A stretch of DNA of 64,000 nt from Aquila chrysaetos chrysaetos (GCF_900496995.4 NC_044022.1:16444938-16508937), one strand, 5' to 3'; shown: positions 1-24,819, counted from the stretch's first letter. Made by a program: numbers and translations. The notes: generated by a model from the letters alone, not told the origin.

Positions 1-59
1 TGCTGGAAGGTGTCCCCGCAGCCTTCTCTTCTCCAGGCTGAACAACCCCCATTTCCTCA

Positions 60-1200
60 GCAACCGCACAAAAAGAAAAGCGCCCTCGGCCGAGCGTCTC
101 GACCCCGGCGCTCGGTCCCTCCGCTCCGCCCGGGGGGTCCGGCGGGCCCACGGCTCGCTCCCCGCCGCGGGGAAGCGGCAGAGCCGGGCCGGGCTGCGCG
201 GCCCCGTTCCGGCCGCCCATTAGCGCTCATTTCCTGGCTGGGGCGATGGCAGGCGGCCGGGCAGCGCTTTCCCTGCCGCAGCCAATTGCGTCTTCAGTCC
301 GTATCGGAGGATCGCGGGGTGTGAGGCGTGGGAGAGCCCGGGGGCCGGTGCGGGGAGCCGCCGCCAGCCCCGGCGCCGCGGCGGGAGGGGGAGGAAGAGG
401 AGGGAGAGGAGCGAGGAAGAGGCCCCGGGGCGGGCAGCCCCCGGGGTCGGGCCGCGCCGGCCGGGCCAGCCGCTTAAATGCAACCCCTGGGGCATCGGCT
501 CCTCTCTGATGAGACCGCTCCGGGGCTGCCGGGGACGGGGCGTCGTCGTGGGGACCGTCACCCTCTGCCTGGCCGCCGGGTGGGCTCTGCAGAGTAAGTG
601 TCCCTCTCTCCCCTCCGCTTCCTCCCCCGGCCCTTTCCTCCTCCTCCTCCTCCTCCTCCTCCTCCTCCTCCTCCTCGCCTGCTGCCCGCGGCTCAGCCCC
701 CAGCGCCCGGCATCTGCGCGGATGAGCTGCCGGGGGTGGGGGACGGGGACGGGACACGGCGGGGCTGAGGCAGCATCGCCGCTCTCCGCAGGCTGGAAAC
801 GCTGTGGGAAGGCTCGGCCCCGCTCCCGCTGCTCGGAGGGAGCGCGGGAGCCGAGCGGGGCCGGCCCGGGAGCGGAGCCGCGGCCGCGGGGGGACCGAGC
901 AGCCGCCGTTCCCCTCTGCGAGCCCAACAGCGGAGGGGCAGCAAGGAGGAGGAACCAAATCCCGGGGAACCAGCCCGAGGGGGCTCGGGTCACGCTGGGA
1001 AACGCCGCGGGGAAGAGGGAAGGTGGGTTTCAACCAGCTAGCCCGGGGAGCGGGCAGCAGGCGGAGAGCCGGCCGGTCCCTCCGAGCCGCGGCTGGAGGA
1101 GGCTGCGGGCAGCCCCCGCGGCCGGGAACGGGGGCGGGCAGTGCCACCAGCGGCTTTGGTTTGGACACGTCACGCCGCCTCCTTCGTCATCAAGGTGACG
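60..1200. promoter_or_regulatory. VSTM5: CpG-island promoter region of VSTM5
   Basis: This stretch is very rich in G, C and CpG and surrounds the VSTM5 start codon at 509. I see no clear TATA box close to the start, which fits a CpG-type promoter with dispersed initiation. The transcription start cannot be fixed by eye. Long open frames on both strands here are a by-product of base composition and carry no recognisable protein domain. Confidence 0.6.
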
Positions 1201-4200
1201 CACGAGCAGGGCACCGGACGGTGGAGGAACGGTCCCCAGAGTTTGGGAGCTGCGGTTTAGAGCTGTCCCCCCGTTACAGAGCTCCTGCGTGGAGGCTCCA
1301 CGCTGCCAGCCCTTCTCTATCCTTCTCTATCCTTCTCTATCCTTCTCTATCCTTCTCTATCCTTCTCTATCCTTCTCTATCCTTCTCTATCCTTCTCTAT
1401 CCTTCTCTACCCTTCCCTACCCGCTCCCCAGCACGCTGCAGGCCCGGGTCCGGTAGACAGAGCTGCGCTTCCAGCTTTGAGTCTCGACCCGCAGAACGCT
1501 CCGGAGCGCAGCAGCGTGCCAGGGCCAGCCGCAAACTCGCTGCACTTCGAGCAGCACCGGTACCCTCTTCTCCTTCGGGACATGTTTTACTGGGCGTGAA
1601 GGGTCTGGTTTTGCAACCGGCAGAGCGCAGTGGCCTTGCGCAGGGCGCTGCAGGTGGGTGTGATGTTTGCTCTCGAGGCTGATGCGGCTCTGTTTGGATT
1701 AGACCGGTTCAGGTGATCTAGGTAGACTGCGTATTGAAAATACTTTTGAATGGTTAGATACTGCATTGCCTTTTTTAGCTTTGTGTGCTGGATAGGGACA
1801 GAAAATGTTTGCAAATAATTTAATGGAAGGATTTTTATTACTTTTTTTTTTTTTTTTACATTTACCTTGCAATCACATATTCAAAACGGAGCCATGCCTT
1901 TATCAAAACATAAAAGGGTCACTGTGGTGAGATACCCGGCTCCTGTCTGGTCAGAAACGGTGCAAAGGGCCTTTAAATAAACACATGGAGCAGAAAACAA
2001 TTAGAACAATTTGCAGTGATTACCAGAGGTTCCCGTCTGTTCTGTTTCTCTAGCTGGCACAAACCCCTTTTTCACAGCTCTGGTTAGTCTCTCCTGCACA
2101 CAGGCTGAACGGCAGACCACAGCTTAGCTGAGGATGTGCTGGGCTCCCTGGAAAGCGTGGTGTCCCTGCAAGGGGACTGGGCAGCACGAGCATGACAAGA
2201 TGCCCACAAAGGGGCAATCCCAGGCGTGTTATCTTGGGAAAAGCCCAGATCCTATCTGGTTAAAAAAATACAGAGTGGCTGAGGCTTTCTCCTGTGCTGG
2301 TCCCATAGGGGAGGACCTGGAAATCAAACTGGCTTCTCGAGCTTCCCTGCCTTACCTTGACCAGCAGAGTTTCTGAATTCTGCCACAGATCCCAAACAGA
2401 GCAAAGTCAGCTCGTAATTCATTTACCCATCTCCCCCTACTTGTGGTTGCTCTGGCCGTGGGCGTTTCTTATTTTTTTTATAAGATTTTAAAAAATAATT
2501 TCTTTCCCTTGGAGACTTTTTCTTTCTTTGCCTTTTAAAACCATTATTTTCCCTGAAGACTCTGCAGAACCTCCAGGAGCATCCCCAGGGGTCCTGCTTT
2601 GCGCTCCTTCAGCATAGCTCAGGATCTCATCCTCCCTCCCCACTGGGTTACAGACATTTGCAGCTCAGCATTATTTTTTTCAGTTGTGCTCTTGCAGTCA
2701 GGCTGTTCCCACAGTATGAGAGGAGAGCGGGTGAGCTGCGCCAAGCCAAACCAGGAAAAGGCATTCAGTGGTAGAGGCTTACTCTGTGCTTTATCTGCGT
2801 TTTGTCTGGTTTGATTTTTGCGGGTAGATAACAGGATTTCAGTCTCTAGCCAAGTGTGCCAAACCTGCTATTAATTATATAAAAAAAAAAAGTATGCCAG
2901 TTGAAACTCAAATGTTTGGTGTTCATCCAAATCTGCATGCAGAAATACCCACATGCAAGCAGAAATCATTGCAGTTACACATTAAACTAAATGGTCAGTT
3001 CAATTTCAGAGTGTTATGAACAGCTCTGGAATCACATCAGTAGGAACGAGGTGAGAATTAAATATGCTTTCACGTACGTTTTTGTCTGGAAATCATCAGG
3101 AACGTGAAGTCCCTGACTTTGCGTGAAACTGTGTACCTTTGATTACATGTGATTTATCTGCACTGGCATATAACTGGCTGCCTTTACAAAGCTGTTGCCT
3201 TAAACATTGATTACACATCCTGAAAACATGATGAAGTTCTTGCCAAGCCTTCACATACTTAAGCCTGCTACAGTTCTTGCTTTTGGGGGATGGTAATTAA
3301 TTAATATAATAGGTTACCTTGGCCATGGCGATTAAACTTTCCATTTAAATGCAGGATTTTAAAGGAAGGCCAGTTACTGATGCATACAAAAGCATTGCTC
3401 AGTTTTCAGAAAATACTATGCTCCCTTACCCAAAAAGACTTGTCCAAACTCTCTCCTCTTGGGTATCGAAACACTGAAACACATGCAATTACTTGGCCTG
3501 TATGGTGGAAACATTTCTCCCGGCTCTCGTCCATTAAAAATGTGTATTTAGTCTTTAATTTAAGTATGTATATTCCTTTTATGGTCAGCAGAAAGAAAGA
3601 GAACCGGCAAAGCATAATCCATCCTCTCCTAAAACAGACCACTGAGATAGGTAGGATGAATCATGCCCCAGGGGTCCCATCCTGCCCTGGACGGTTGGTG
3701 CAGCATCACCTCCACACTCATCACCCTCCTTTGTCTTTCAGCTCCCGGAGGAGTATCGTTAGTTGTCCCACAACCCAACATCAACGCAACAGTGGCACAA
3801 AACATCCTCCTCTCAGTTGAATACTCTTGCAGAGGCGTTGCCACCATTGAGTGGAAGCACGTGTCGAGCTGGGGCACCACCAAAATTGTTGAGTGGAAAA
3901 GTGGGAATTACGTCAACGTATCCACGGTCTACAAGGACAGAGTAACAACTTTTGAAAATGGCTCTATACAGCTTCTGAACGTGGGCATGAGAGATGCCGG
4001 CTACTACTTCATCACTGTAACAGAGGAGCATGGAACCAACACCTACGGCACCATCATAGTCAACGTTTATGGTACGAACTAGATGGGAGTTCTTGGCTTT
4101 ACCCTGTGTTTAAACATTAGGCTGCTTGTAATCAATTTTATAATATTAATTTTTTTCTGTCCTCCCTGCAGAGATTATCTATGAAGATTTACATTTTGTA

Positions 4201-5942
4201 GCAGTTCTCTTTGCATTTCTCGCTGCAGTGTCTGCCATTTTGATCTGCTTCATGTGGCTGTGTAATAAATCTCTGCATCTATTTCAGAAGAAGACGGCAC
4301 ACAAACTAACAGGTATCTCTCTACGAATGCAGTCAAGGTATAGGGTTTTCAAGCCTGAATTCTGAGCCTAAGATTCACTTGTGATTTGGGCCATAAAGGT
4401 GCTAAGCAGGGATACTGAGCAACAAGAGTGGAAGGGCTCAGTTCAGTTACCCTGTTCAACTCTTTACTAGCTGAGGCAACTGAATAATAGGTATTTAGTT
4501 GCAGAACAATCCACGGGACATCTACCTTATACATTTTACATCAGAAACCACAAAACGCTTCCCAACATTGCTAACTGCAACACTTAGGGAGAAAAGGCCG
4601 GAGCTGCAATAACACCGCATCAGAGGGCAGGAGACAAAGTCAAGAACGTGAGCAATGCTCTCAGGGTCTGCACTAGAAGGGTATCTCCTAGGGGAAAGTA
4701 CTCAAATGGCCCTTAGGAGTGGCCCCCACCTCACTTCATGGAGCACTGCACCCCTCCCTCTCCTCCCAAACCCCCCTTTCATCTGCCTTCACGTTTGATG
4801 CAGTTGCGCACTCCAGCGAACACTGACTAATATCAAAAGCAGACTCCTAATGCGCCAAAGACACCAGTCCTGAAAAGCAGATCAAGGGAACACAAGGGCT
4901 GCACTGAAGGGAACATTCACATATTGGAGAAAATTTTCCAAGCCACAGCCAGGGTTATTTGGCCTAGGCAGCAAGACAAGGTGCCACGCTACAAGCCTGG
5001 GCTCAAGCTCTGGGCACATCCTTGGAACGGGAGGTTTCTTTTACCACTTCAAAACATTTCAGGCATTTACCTCCCTTCTTTGTAAGGGCAGATCCACTAG
5101 TGGTTTCTTGCCCTGTAGGTAAAAGGTCTGTGTTTCTTCTCTAATAAGCGCTGCTTAAGCTGTTATATTATAACAAGCAGCCTAAGTATCAGTATTTTAC
5201 TAGACCAACACAGATACCTAAAAATCCTAAGCATCATGGCCCAGACTGTATTGTCAACTCTGCAAAACCCGATACAAGAAGAGATGAATTTGGCTCGAGC
5301 CGTCTCTTCCTTTCTGCCACTCACCTACAGCTCTAAGGGCTGCTGCTGTTTTCACGGTGCACACACCACTCACAAGCTTCTGTAGGTACAGAAAATTTTC
5401 CCATCATGCCAGAATATACAGGCTTTTGTTTGCATAAAGCCTCTTCTTCCTCCAGTTAAAGCCAGTCTTCCTACAGAGCTGAATTTAATACAGTTATTTG
5501 GCAGAGTTCAGGAAAACCACAGTTCTGGAGACTTGCTCTGTCATCTCCCAGAACATGATCTGAAGCAGGGACCTAACTTCTGCCCCAATTCCACCTCAGA
5601 ACAGCCCTCCTTTCAGAAGTCATGAAGAGAGGTATATGGATGGGCCCTATGGACTTTAGTTTTCAGAGCCTTTAGTCTTGTGTTGGAAGAAACCAGTGTC
5701 ACTTTAAAGATTGTGAGGGACTCTTTATGCAGTTAAATATTTTGAAAAGATGTATTTAAAACCTAATTGTAGATGAGTAAGCTTGAGCTAATATTAAAAA
5801 GTTCAAAATGTCTCAGCTATTAACACAGCGTTGTTAATTTTGGAACGCTGGCCTTCCAATCCATTTGCCAATCAATAATAATATCCTTTTATTTGCAGCA
5901 AGTACAACTGAAGAGATTGAATTGGAAACCATTGAGTGTTAG
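509..5942 (+). CDS. VSTM5: V-set and transmembrane domain-containing protein 5 (4 coding exons)
   Basis: Type I membrane protein of the Ig superfamily, in mammals linked to neuronal membrane protrusions and dendrite formation. Coding exons are 509-593, 3742-4071, 4172-4312 and 5899-5942, joined in phase 1 each time, giving 199 residues (human is about 200). Residues 1-28 form a signal peptide with a Val/Leu/Ala core. A V-set domain follows, with SVEYSCRG as the B-strand Cys, TIEW as the C-strand Trp, and RDAGYYFITV at the F strand, where the usual second Cys is absent, as in mammals. EDLHFVAVLFAFLAAVSAIL starts the transmembrane helix, followed by a basic juxtamembrane stretch and the conserved tail TTEEIELETIEC. 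The start was chosen for the signal peptide and the MRPL start shared with human. Intron 1 (594-3741) holds a decamer tandem repeat. Neighbour MED17 is on the opposite strand. Confidence 0.95.
637..675. repeat. (CCT)n microsatellite
   Basis: About a dozen consecutive CTC/CCT triplets lie just inside VSTM5 intron 1. Read on either strand it gives poly-Leu or poly-Glu in spurious open frames. Confidence 0.9.
1311..1420. repeat. Decamer tandem repeat (CCTTCTCTAT)n
   Basis: About ten head-to-tail copies of CCTTCTCTAT, the first nine nearly perfect and the last ones decayed, lie in VSTM5 intron 1 next to the CpG island. The strand is pure pyrimidine except for one A per unit, so it is a near-homopyrimidine tract. 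Confidence 0.95.
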
Positions 5943-7198
5943 CCAAGGACTGTCTAATAACAAAACCAATTCTACCTCAGGAGAAAGTATTGGCAAAGAA
6001 AGCGAGAAGAAACCTAAAAGGTAAAATGTTTGTGACTACTGTAGAAACATCCTGACTTGCAAACTAATTAGACATTAAATCAGCAATGTCTGATGGAGCT
6101 GTTTTGACCTGTTAAGTTTTCTGCTCTGCTAGCCAAGGTCAAAGAAAAAAAAGAGTATTCTTCCATGCTGAGCACAATCACATTTTTCTGGCTAATTAAT
6201 AAAATCTACAGCCTCTACCACTCTTAAAAACAACCACCCAACCAACCAAGCCTCTAAGATCAACCCATAAAGGAAATTATCATGGTCTTGAAGGACACCT
6301 GTTTTCTGGCTACAGCAAGTCTCCTATTACAGACAGAACAGCCATTAGCATCCTTCAACATAATAAATTTAATGTCTAATTACAGTATTACATTAAAAAA
6401 TTAATTGCAAGGATTGAATCCTGTTTATTGCATCTGTGCTGCTACTTTTGGGTGTAAGGAAGTTCCTGAAGCTCTGAAGACAAACTAATTCTTCATGAGA
6501 CAAAATTGACTTTGAAACAGTGCCGAGCTGGTCAAAGTTCCCCCACTTACATTTCCAGTTGTTTACACTGCCCCTGGGTATTAACACACATTTTATGACA
6601 TTACTAGAGAAGGTTGTTAAACAAGGAACCGTGCACAGGCACTGAAGACGATGCTGTCTGTAATGATTAGAGGGGTCAGATAAAATACTGACACCACACC
6701 GGTGGGGTGGCAAAATACTGAACAGTTTCATTGTGAAAGATGTCGAGTCCTTTGCAAACTTAGCCCACTGATGAATAGTCTATCTGGGAAGAAATGTTAA
6801 AACAGCATTACTTTGAAATTTCACATTTATAAATACAGTTCTGAAATTGCTTTTGTTGAGAAGCCACCTTTGCTTTCCTATGTTGTAAGAAAACACAAAG
6901 TGATCTAACTAAAGTCTTCTTGAATCTGCATATTGCACTTACATTTTCCACCTGCAGATCTGCAGGGTGGAATAACATTTGCTTTTTTGAGTTAGAAAGC
7001 ACTAAGCTGACCGAGCTTCGAATTATCGTGTTTTGCTTTTGTATCGAGAAGAATTTTGCAGTGTGAAATAAACTTTGAAAATGTAAGAGACCATGGAATA
7101 GTCTGTGTCTGCAGATTGCCACGTGGCTTTTTGAGCCACACTGCTGCTACTGCCTCTCTCGCACTTCAGCTCACTTGTTTGCAAAAACCTTTTTACAG
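5943..7198 (+). other. VSTM5: Likely VSTM5 3' untranslated and downstream region
   Basis: No protein-coding signal is visible after the VSTM5 stop at 5942. The mammalian gene has a long 3' untranslated region and this segment probably serves that purpose. A possible donor (AAAG before GTAAAATG) lies near 6020. The poly(A) site is not obvious; AATAAA-like strings occur near 6199 and 6360. Confidence 0.35.
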
Positions 7199-7312
7199 GA
7201 CAGGCTGACAGAGCTTCCCCTCTGGTCAGGGACTACGATGCTCAGGTGCAGAAGTACTATGGGTTAGATTTGGAAAAACAGAGAATTTCTCACGAAGTGC
7301 ATAACAATGCAG
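7199..7312 (+). other. Candidate alternative VSTM5 exon (38 codons, phase 1-1)
   Basis: A 114-base open segment is flanked by a good acceptor (CTTTTTACAG) and a donor (GCAG then GTAGGT). Both ends are in phase 1, the same phase as the end of VSTM5 exon 3 at 4312, so splicing exon 3 to it keeps the frame and gives a polar segment starting GQADRASPLVRDYDAQ and containing KYYGLDLEKQRI. I do not recognise this peptide from any family. It may be an alternative cytoplasmic-tail exon of VSTM5, an exon of an unannotated gene, or chance. No other host gene runs on this strand here. Confidence 0.35.
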
Positions 7313-8853
7313 GTAGGTGCCAAACAGGCTTTTTCCAAAGCACCCTGTACACAATACCTTTACAAACTCATCCCCGGACTGAACTGGCCATTTGTAGTAC
7401 AAAGGGCCTCTCACCCACTTATAAATTCAGGTACCAGATTCAGCTGGTTGCTCCTTCCTGCATCTAGAACAGGTCAAAAAAAGGTGAGAAATCTAGAAAA
7501 AAAAAAATCCCAGCTACAGCACAACTTGGCAAAAAGTAACAGTTTGTTCTAATTCTTCACTTTAAGTATGTATTACCAGTCTTCTGTATTCTTGAGTGAA
7601 CTAAGCTTTGACAACACAGAAGTTGTAAGTGCATCTGTTTTAATCACCAAGCTTGAAGTACTTTGTAAAGTATCCATATAGCATATGGAAAACATTACTA
7701 ATTTTTTTTTTCTGTTTATTTATTCCAGATTTTTTTTTTAATCCCTAAATCTTAGAACCTGAATGTGAAGTTATTCATTAGGCTGAGCTGAGTATACAGC
7801 AGGTGCTCTGCCAGACTTATTTAGAAGGTACAAAAAGTGCAGCTTACACATTAAGACCATTCTTACCTGCTAACATTGACTTGAACACTGTAATTGCCAA
7901 AGGAAAAGTCAGGAAACATATACAGACATGAATGACCATTTGAATGCATTGCTGTAATTGTAGAGATCACTTACACTGTTAAACTACAATATTTGAAAGC
8001 TGGGATGAAAGTAGGAAATGACCACTTAAAATTCTTCAATTTAAGGTGCACTGTAACAGCAGTAAAAAGTTTCCAACTAGCACAGTTATTTTACCTCTCT
8101 CAGCTTGGCTAACGATACAACAACTTCAGGCACCCATCCTTGGCTACTGATGCTGGTGCCAAACTCACTTTTAGGTAGTAATATCCTAGAGGAACAACAG
8201 GGATCCAAATAATACTCAGTGAGGACACACAGTACAGTTAGCCTATGTACTGCTTTCCTTATAGACAATTCCTCAGCCACAAATTTTACCCAGAATTTAA
8301 CATGTTTACCCTACATAGATAGGATCACTTATAAAATATTCACATTTTCTGAAACTGGTATTTGTCAATATGCATTATTAATGTCAGTAATACTTGACTT
8401 ACAGAACGTGAGGCTAAGCTGTGTGTAGCAGTTTCTTGCTACACTGCAGGTCCCTGAAGTGTCTAGTCTTATGGCAAGCAGTTAAAGTGGAAGTGTAGAA
8501 ACTAATAGCTATTCTTACTCCACTTGTAAACTCTGCAAAAATGCAGAACAGCGGCAATTTAATATTTAGAGCATTCCGAGTGATCAAAGGGATTAAGGCA
8601 TTTTGCTTTTAAACTTTAATTAAAGAGATGTCCAAGTTCATAAGACTGCTTTGGCAATCAATCGTAAAGGTCTTAATCATCCACTAATGTCTTCATTTCA
8701 CGTTCAAAGATGCATTACCAAGAATTTCAAGACTGTCCCTCTGTTAGAAGCCTAATCAGTCTGTTTTCCATTAAAATTAGGAACCCCTGTGTATTCAACA
8801 CTAAAAGACAGACTCTCCAGGTCTCTAATATTCTTTTTTTTATTTTTTTTCAG

Positions 8854-8891
8854 CTAGGCCTGGAAGTCTTGACAAATGTCTTCAGTGCTAG
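8854..8891 (+). other. Candidate terminal exon following 7199-7312
   Basis: A strong pyrimidine tract and CAG (8823-8853) precede a short open stretch that, entered in phase 1 from the 7199-7312 segment, encodes ARPGSLDKCLQC and then a stop at 8889-8891. With the upstream segment it would give VSTM5 a tail about 36 residues longer than the conserved one. The acceptor is convincing by eye, but the coding claim is inference. Confidence 0.25.
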
Positions 8892-9683
8892 GGTGCAGTG
8901 CTTGCACTTCTGCAACACAAGAGAAGTCCTCTTGCATCCATAATTTCTTTTCAGAAAGGGACAAATCCCGCAACTATGAGTTCCTAATAGCTCCACAGCG
9001 ATCCTATTACTTCGTAATGAAGAGCTTGTTTGACGAAAAGGCTATCACTACATGCAGACGTGTCAATTTAAGTTAGGAACAGTGAAATGTAAAGATACAT
9101 TTAAGTTTCACACACTCATCTTCTAATTATTAGCAAGAGAAGATTTGTTGTGTTGCCAAGAGTCAAAACAGCCGCATATGATCGGATGCACAAATAGATG
9201 CATCAGGCTGTTGGCTGAACTGTTGTTCACCAAGGAACAAAACCCCTCTCTGCCTGTAATCACACAGTGTCTGCTAGCCAAGCAATGTGGGACCTGGCAT
9301 CACAGGTGTTGCATAAGATTCACCCATCTTTCAAGATCAGGAGACTATTTTCAACTAGTATTTTTTCTGTTTCGTAAGTTGTCTTGGGTAACTCATCAGA
9401 ACCTAAAAGGAAAACCCTTTCTCTCTCACAGTTCAGTTGCACAGAAGCAAGTACTGCAAGGAAGTGAAATAACAAGATGTTCTACACTGGCAAACGCCAA
9501 CATAAGTACAATAGCTGCTTTGGATACGCACTGAGCAGCAACTTGCCACAAGCAGTTGCTTAATAGCTGTTTCTTCCAACTATTCTTTATTGCTCGAGAA
9601 TACAGCAAAATAACAACTGTCACCATACAAGTATGATGTTAAATTCAAACATGTTCTATGTGCAAGAAGTTCTCTTATGTGTG

Positions 9684-9716
<33 letters not shown>

Positions 9717-10738
9717 CCCCCTCACAACATACAATATGGACCTAAGTCTGAACCAGTTCATACAGTCAGGTTTCAAAAAGACCTTTAGCAATTAATCATC
9801 AAACAAAAGAAAAGCTTTGTGCAACACCTTACCAGAAACTTCAAGAAGGCTACAATTACAATGAAAAAACATAAACATGACTTTTTTATTTTAAAAGAAC
9901 TCAAAAGAGCTGATCCTCAGGAGGATATTATTGTTTCCCTGGATGATGATCAGTGACAGTGCAGAAAAAAACCCCCAAACAGCACAAGTGTAGAGATCCA
10001 AGGTCTACTGCATGGGAGTTACCTGCTTCTATACAGACATGAATTTATACAAGTCACCCACAAACTCAAATTGTCAAAATTTTGCAAGCAGAGTAAGACA
10101 CCTTCCTCTACATGCTGGCAAAAAACAAGGACAGAAAACACAAACAAAATAACTGACACCACGTAGGCTCATCTACAGCCATCAGAGAGGAAGACATTTG
10201 CCACAAGCTGTGACTTTGTAACACTCTCAAATTAAACAAATCACTAAGTAAACGTATCTCTCAAAAAGAAATGGGTCACCCAGAAGCCACATCAATGTAC
10301 AAACAAACTCCAACTCAAGAATGTCATGCAGTGAAGACTGTCCCTTGATTCTTAAGTTTTGTTTAACCTTAACTGTTGACAAGGGAGCTCTGCTTCTCCT
10401 CGATTTTCCCACTTCCCATCAAACAAGTCCATTAGCTTCCACAAGGATAGCCATTCCCTGGGGTATAAGCCACTAAAAGGCTTATTGATGGCACAATTCA
10501 ATTCTAATTATTTTCATCTTTCAGAAATACTTGCAAAGATCTGAGAAAAAGTAGGGGCACGAGGGGAAAGGGAATGACTTTGAGCAGACACCTTTCATGT
10601 AGCAAAGGACTACTGAATTTAATTTTGTAAAAGAAAAATACATTAATGACTCAGCTATGTTGCTCTAGCTAGAGCAATCTGCAAAGGTACAGCTGAAAGG
10701 AACTTTTTCAAAGTTGTATTTTATATATAATTGAAAAA
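8892..10738. other. Intergenic, mostly featureless
   Basis: AT-rich sequence between VSTM5 and MED17 with no supported gene. It contains the dinucleotide repeat at 9679-9716. The two genes end towards each other, so both 3' ends lie around this interval. Confidence 0.5.
9679..9716. repeat. (TA)n(CA)n dinucleotide repeat
   Basis: A GTGT start leads into an alternating TA run and then a CA run, a compound microsatellite that can also fold on itself. Confidence 0.9.
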
Positions 10739-10741
10739 AGT

Positions 10742-10747
10742 TTTATT
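10742..10747 (-). terminator. MED17: MED17 poly(A) signal
   Basis: AATAAA on the minus strand, about 150 bases past the MED17 stop codon. It is the first canonical signal downstream of the stop. Confidence 0.6.
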
Positions 10748-10898
10748 GCAAACACTACAATGGACCTATCTGTACAGGAAAAATTTGGTTTTGCCTTCTT
10801 GTATTGACCCACACGTTCCACTTCCCTTTGCTGCATGGGCAGTGATCGTTTGCAGCACAGCGATGATTCAAAGCGCCCATGGAGAGGCTGACAGATTA

Positions 10899-23400
<12,502 letters not shown>

Positions 23401-24116
23401 CTTGGTGCGACCTCCGACCGCGGCCGCCGGGCGTGCGCCGGGCGGAGGCGGGCGGGCGGGGGGGGCGGGGCCAGCGCCGGGCGCGCTCGGCTCTTTCCGG
23501 AGAGCGCTCGGCAGGGGGCGGAGCCGGCCCTGAGGGGACGGGCGGGAAGGAGGGCGGCAGCCGGCGGGCTTCGCCTCGCTGCGGGCGGCCGCTTTCCCTC
23601 TGCCCCTCACGCCGCAGGCAAACCCCGGCCGGGTTCGCCCCTCCGAGGTGGCCGGGCAGCTCCGAGCTGCTGCGGTTTTCTTTTACGGCGTGGTTTCCGA
23701 CCAGAAGTTGGTTTAATTCCCCGTTCTAAAGGTAAATTCGCTTCTGGTTCCCCCTCATCAGCTACGACCGCGCAGGAGGTGTGGGAGCAGCTCGGAACAC
23801 CTGGCATTTGTTTTCAAGGGCGAACGTTAGAATTTGTGGTGCTGCACGTGATAGCGTATTTCCATACATGCTGTGTGGCACGTCTAAATATTTTGATGGT
23901 TTTAATATTTTGTACTGGCCGTGGAAACTGGTTTGCTGCTAGGTGACTGTAAAAGTGAGATTTGGTAAATAATTATTAGAAATCTTATACTAACACTATG
24001 ATTGAAACAACAGACAAAAGTATAGCCAAGCAATTAACTAGTAGAGGTAGTTACTCATAACTTTTGCAGTTCTTTGCTCTTATGACTAGATGTTCCTGTA
24101 CGCTAGATGAGAATAA

Positions 24117-24508
24117 TGTTGAAACTGACCACATGGGATTGAAACTGCGTTAAGCTTCAAGATCAAAGAACAAGGGCAAGAATAAAGACTTCAAGGACAG
24201 CCAACAAGAACTTCAAATGGGTCGGTGGTCGCAAAAGCAGCCCTTTGACTCAAATGGATCCTTTATTGCGCATGATCAGATGTAGGCAGTACTATGATAT
24301 TCAGTTATAATCATTTTTATGTATATGTATACTAATCTGATTAATATGAAATTAGTTATTCTATATAAGCTGTTTGTGCGAAAGCTGTGGCATGCACGCT
24401 AGGTGGAACTATCCCCCGTGCATCCAGCGCTGCAATAAAGAATGCCTGCTTTCTAAAACTCCAAAACGAGTCTTAGAGAGTTTCTTCGACCAGCTTTTCG
24501 GTATCACA
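24117..24508 (+). mobile_element. Probable solo LTR (first of two adjoining LTR-like units)
   Basis: Begins TGTTGAAAC and ends GGTATCACA. It has a TATA box (CTATATAAGC at 24361) and an AATAAA signal at 24434-24439 about 70 bases later, the U3-R-U5 order of an LTR. No flanking duplication is obvious and no viral genes are present. The family is not identified. It lies in the short gap between the C11orf54 3' end and the MED17 promoter. Confidence 0.5.
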
Positions 24509-24819
24509 TGTTTGCCAGGCCTCTGAAGAACTAGTTTCACAAGGTCAGGTCGGAGGATGGCCTGGTGTATGCCTGGGAAGATGTGGCTGAAGACAGTCAC
24601 AAGTATGTGTGTGGAATGTTTTTATCTTTAACTGTTCTGAAGACTGGCAAACATCCCAGTTGAGCCAGATATGTGCTCCTGTGTTAGCAATATTGGCTGT
24701 ATGCTGTTAGTTCTTTCTAGATCTTTGTTGAAACATATATAAGTTTGATTCTTTTGTGAAATAAACGGAATCTTGTACGGAGAGCTTGAGTGCTTAATTC
24801 AGTCGCGGCAGGAAGCACA
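24509..24819 (+). mobile_element. Second LTR-like unit adjoining the first
   Basis: Starts TGTTTGCCAGG directly after the first unit and ends GGAAGCACA. It has its own TATATAA (24736-24742) and AATAAA (24760-24765). Its sequence is not clearly similar to the first unit, so it may be a different LTR family or the other part of one compound element. Boundaries are tentative. Confidence 0.4.

Noticed and set aside
1311-1420. CRISPR-like regular repeat
   Set aside because: The units are contiguous 10-mers without spacers in an animal genome; it is a simple tandem repeat.
220-1682. Several long open frames on both strands around VSTM5 exon 1, one with a poly-Glu run
   Set aside because: They follow from GC-rich composition and the CCT repeat, overlap each other and the real exon, and contain no known domain.
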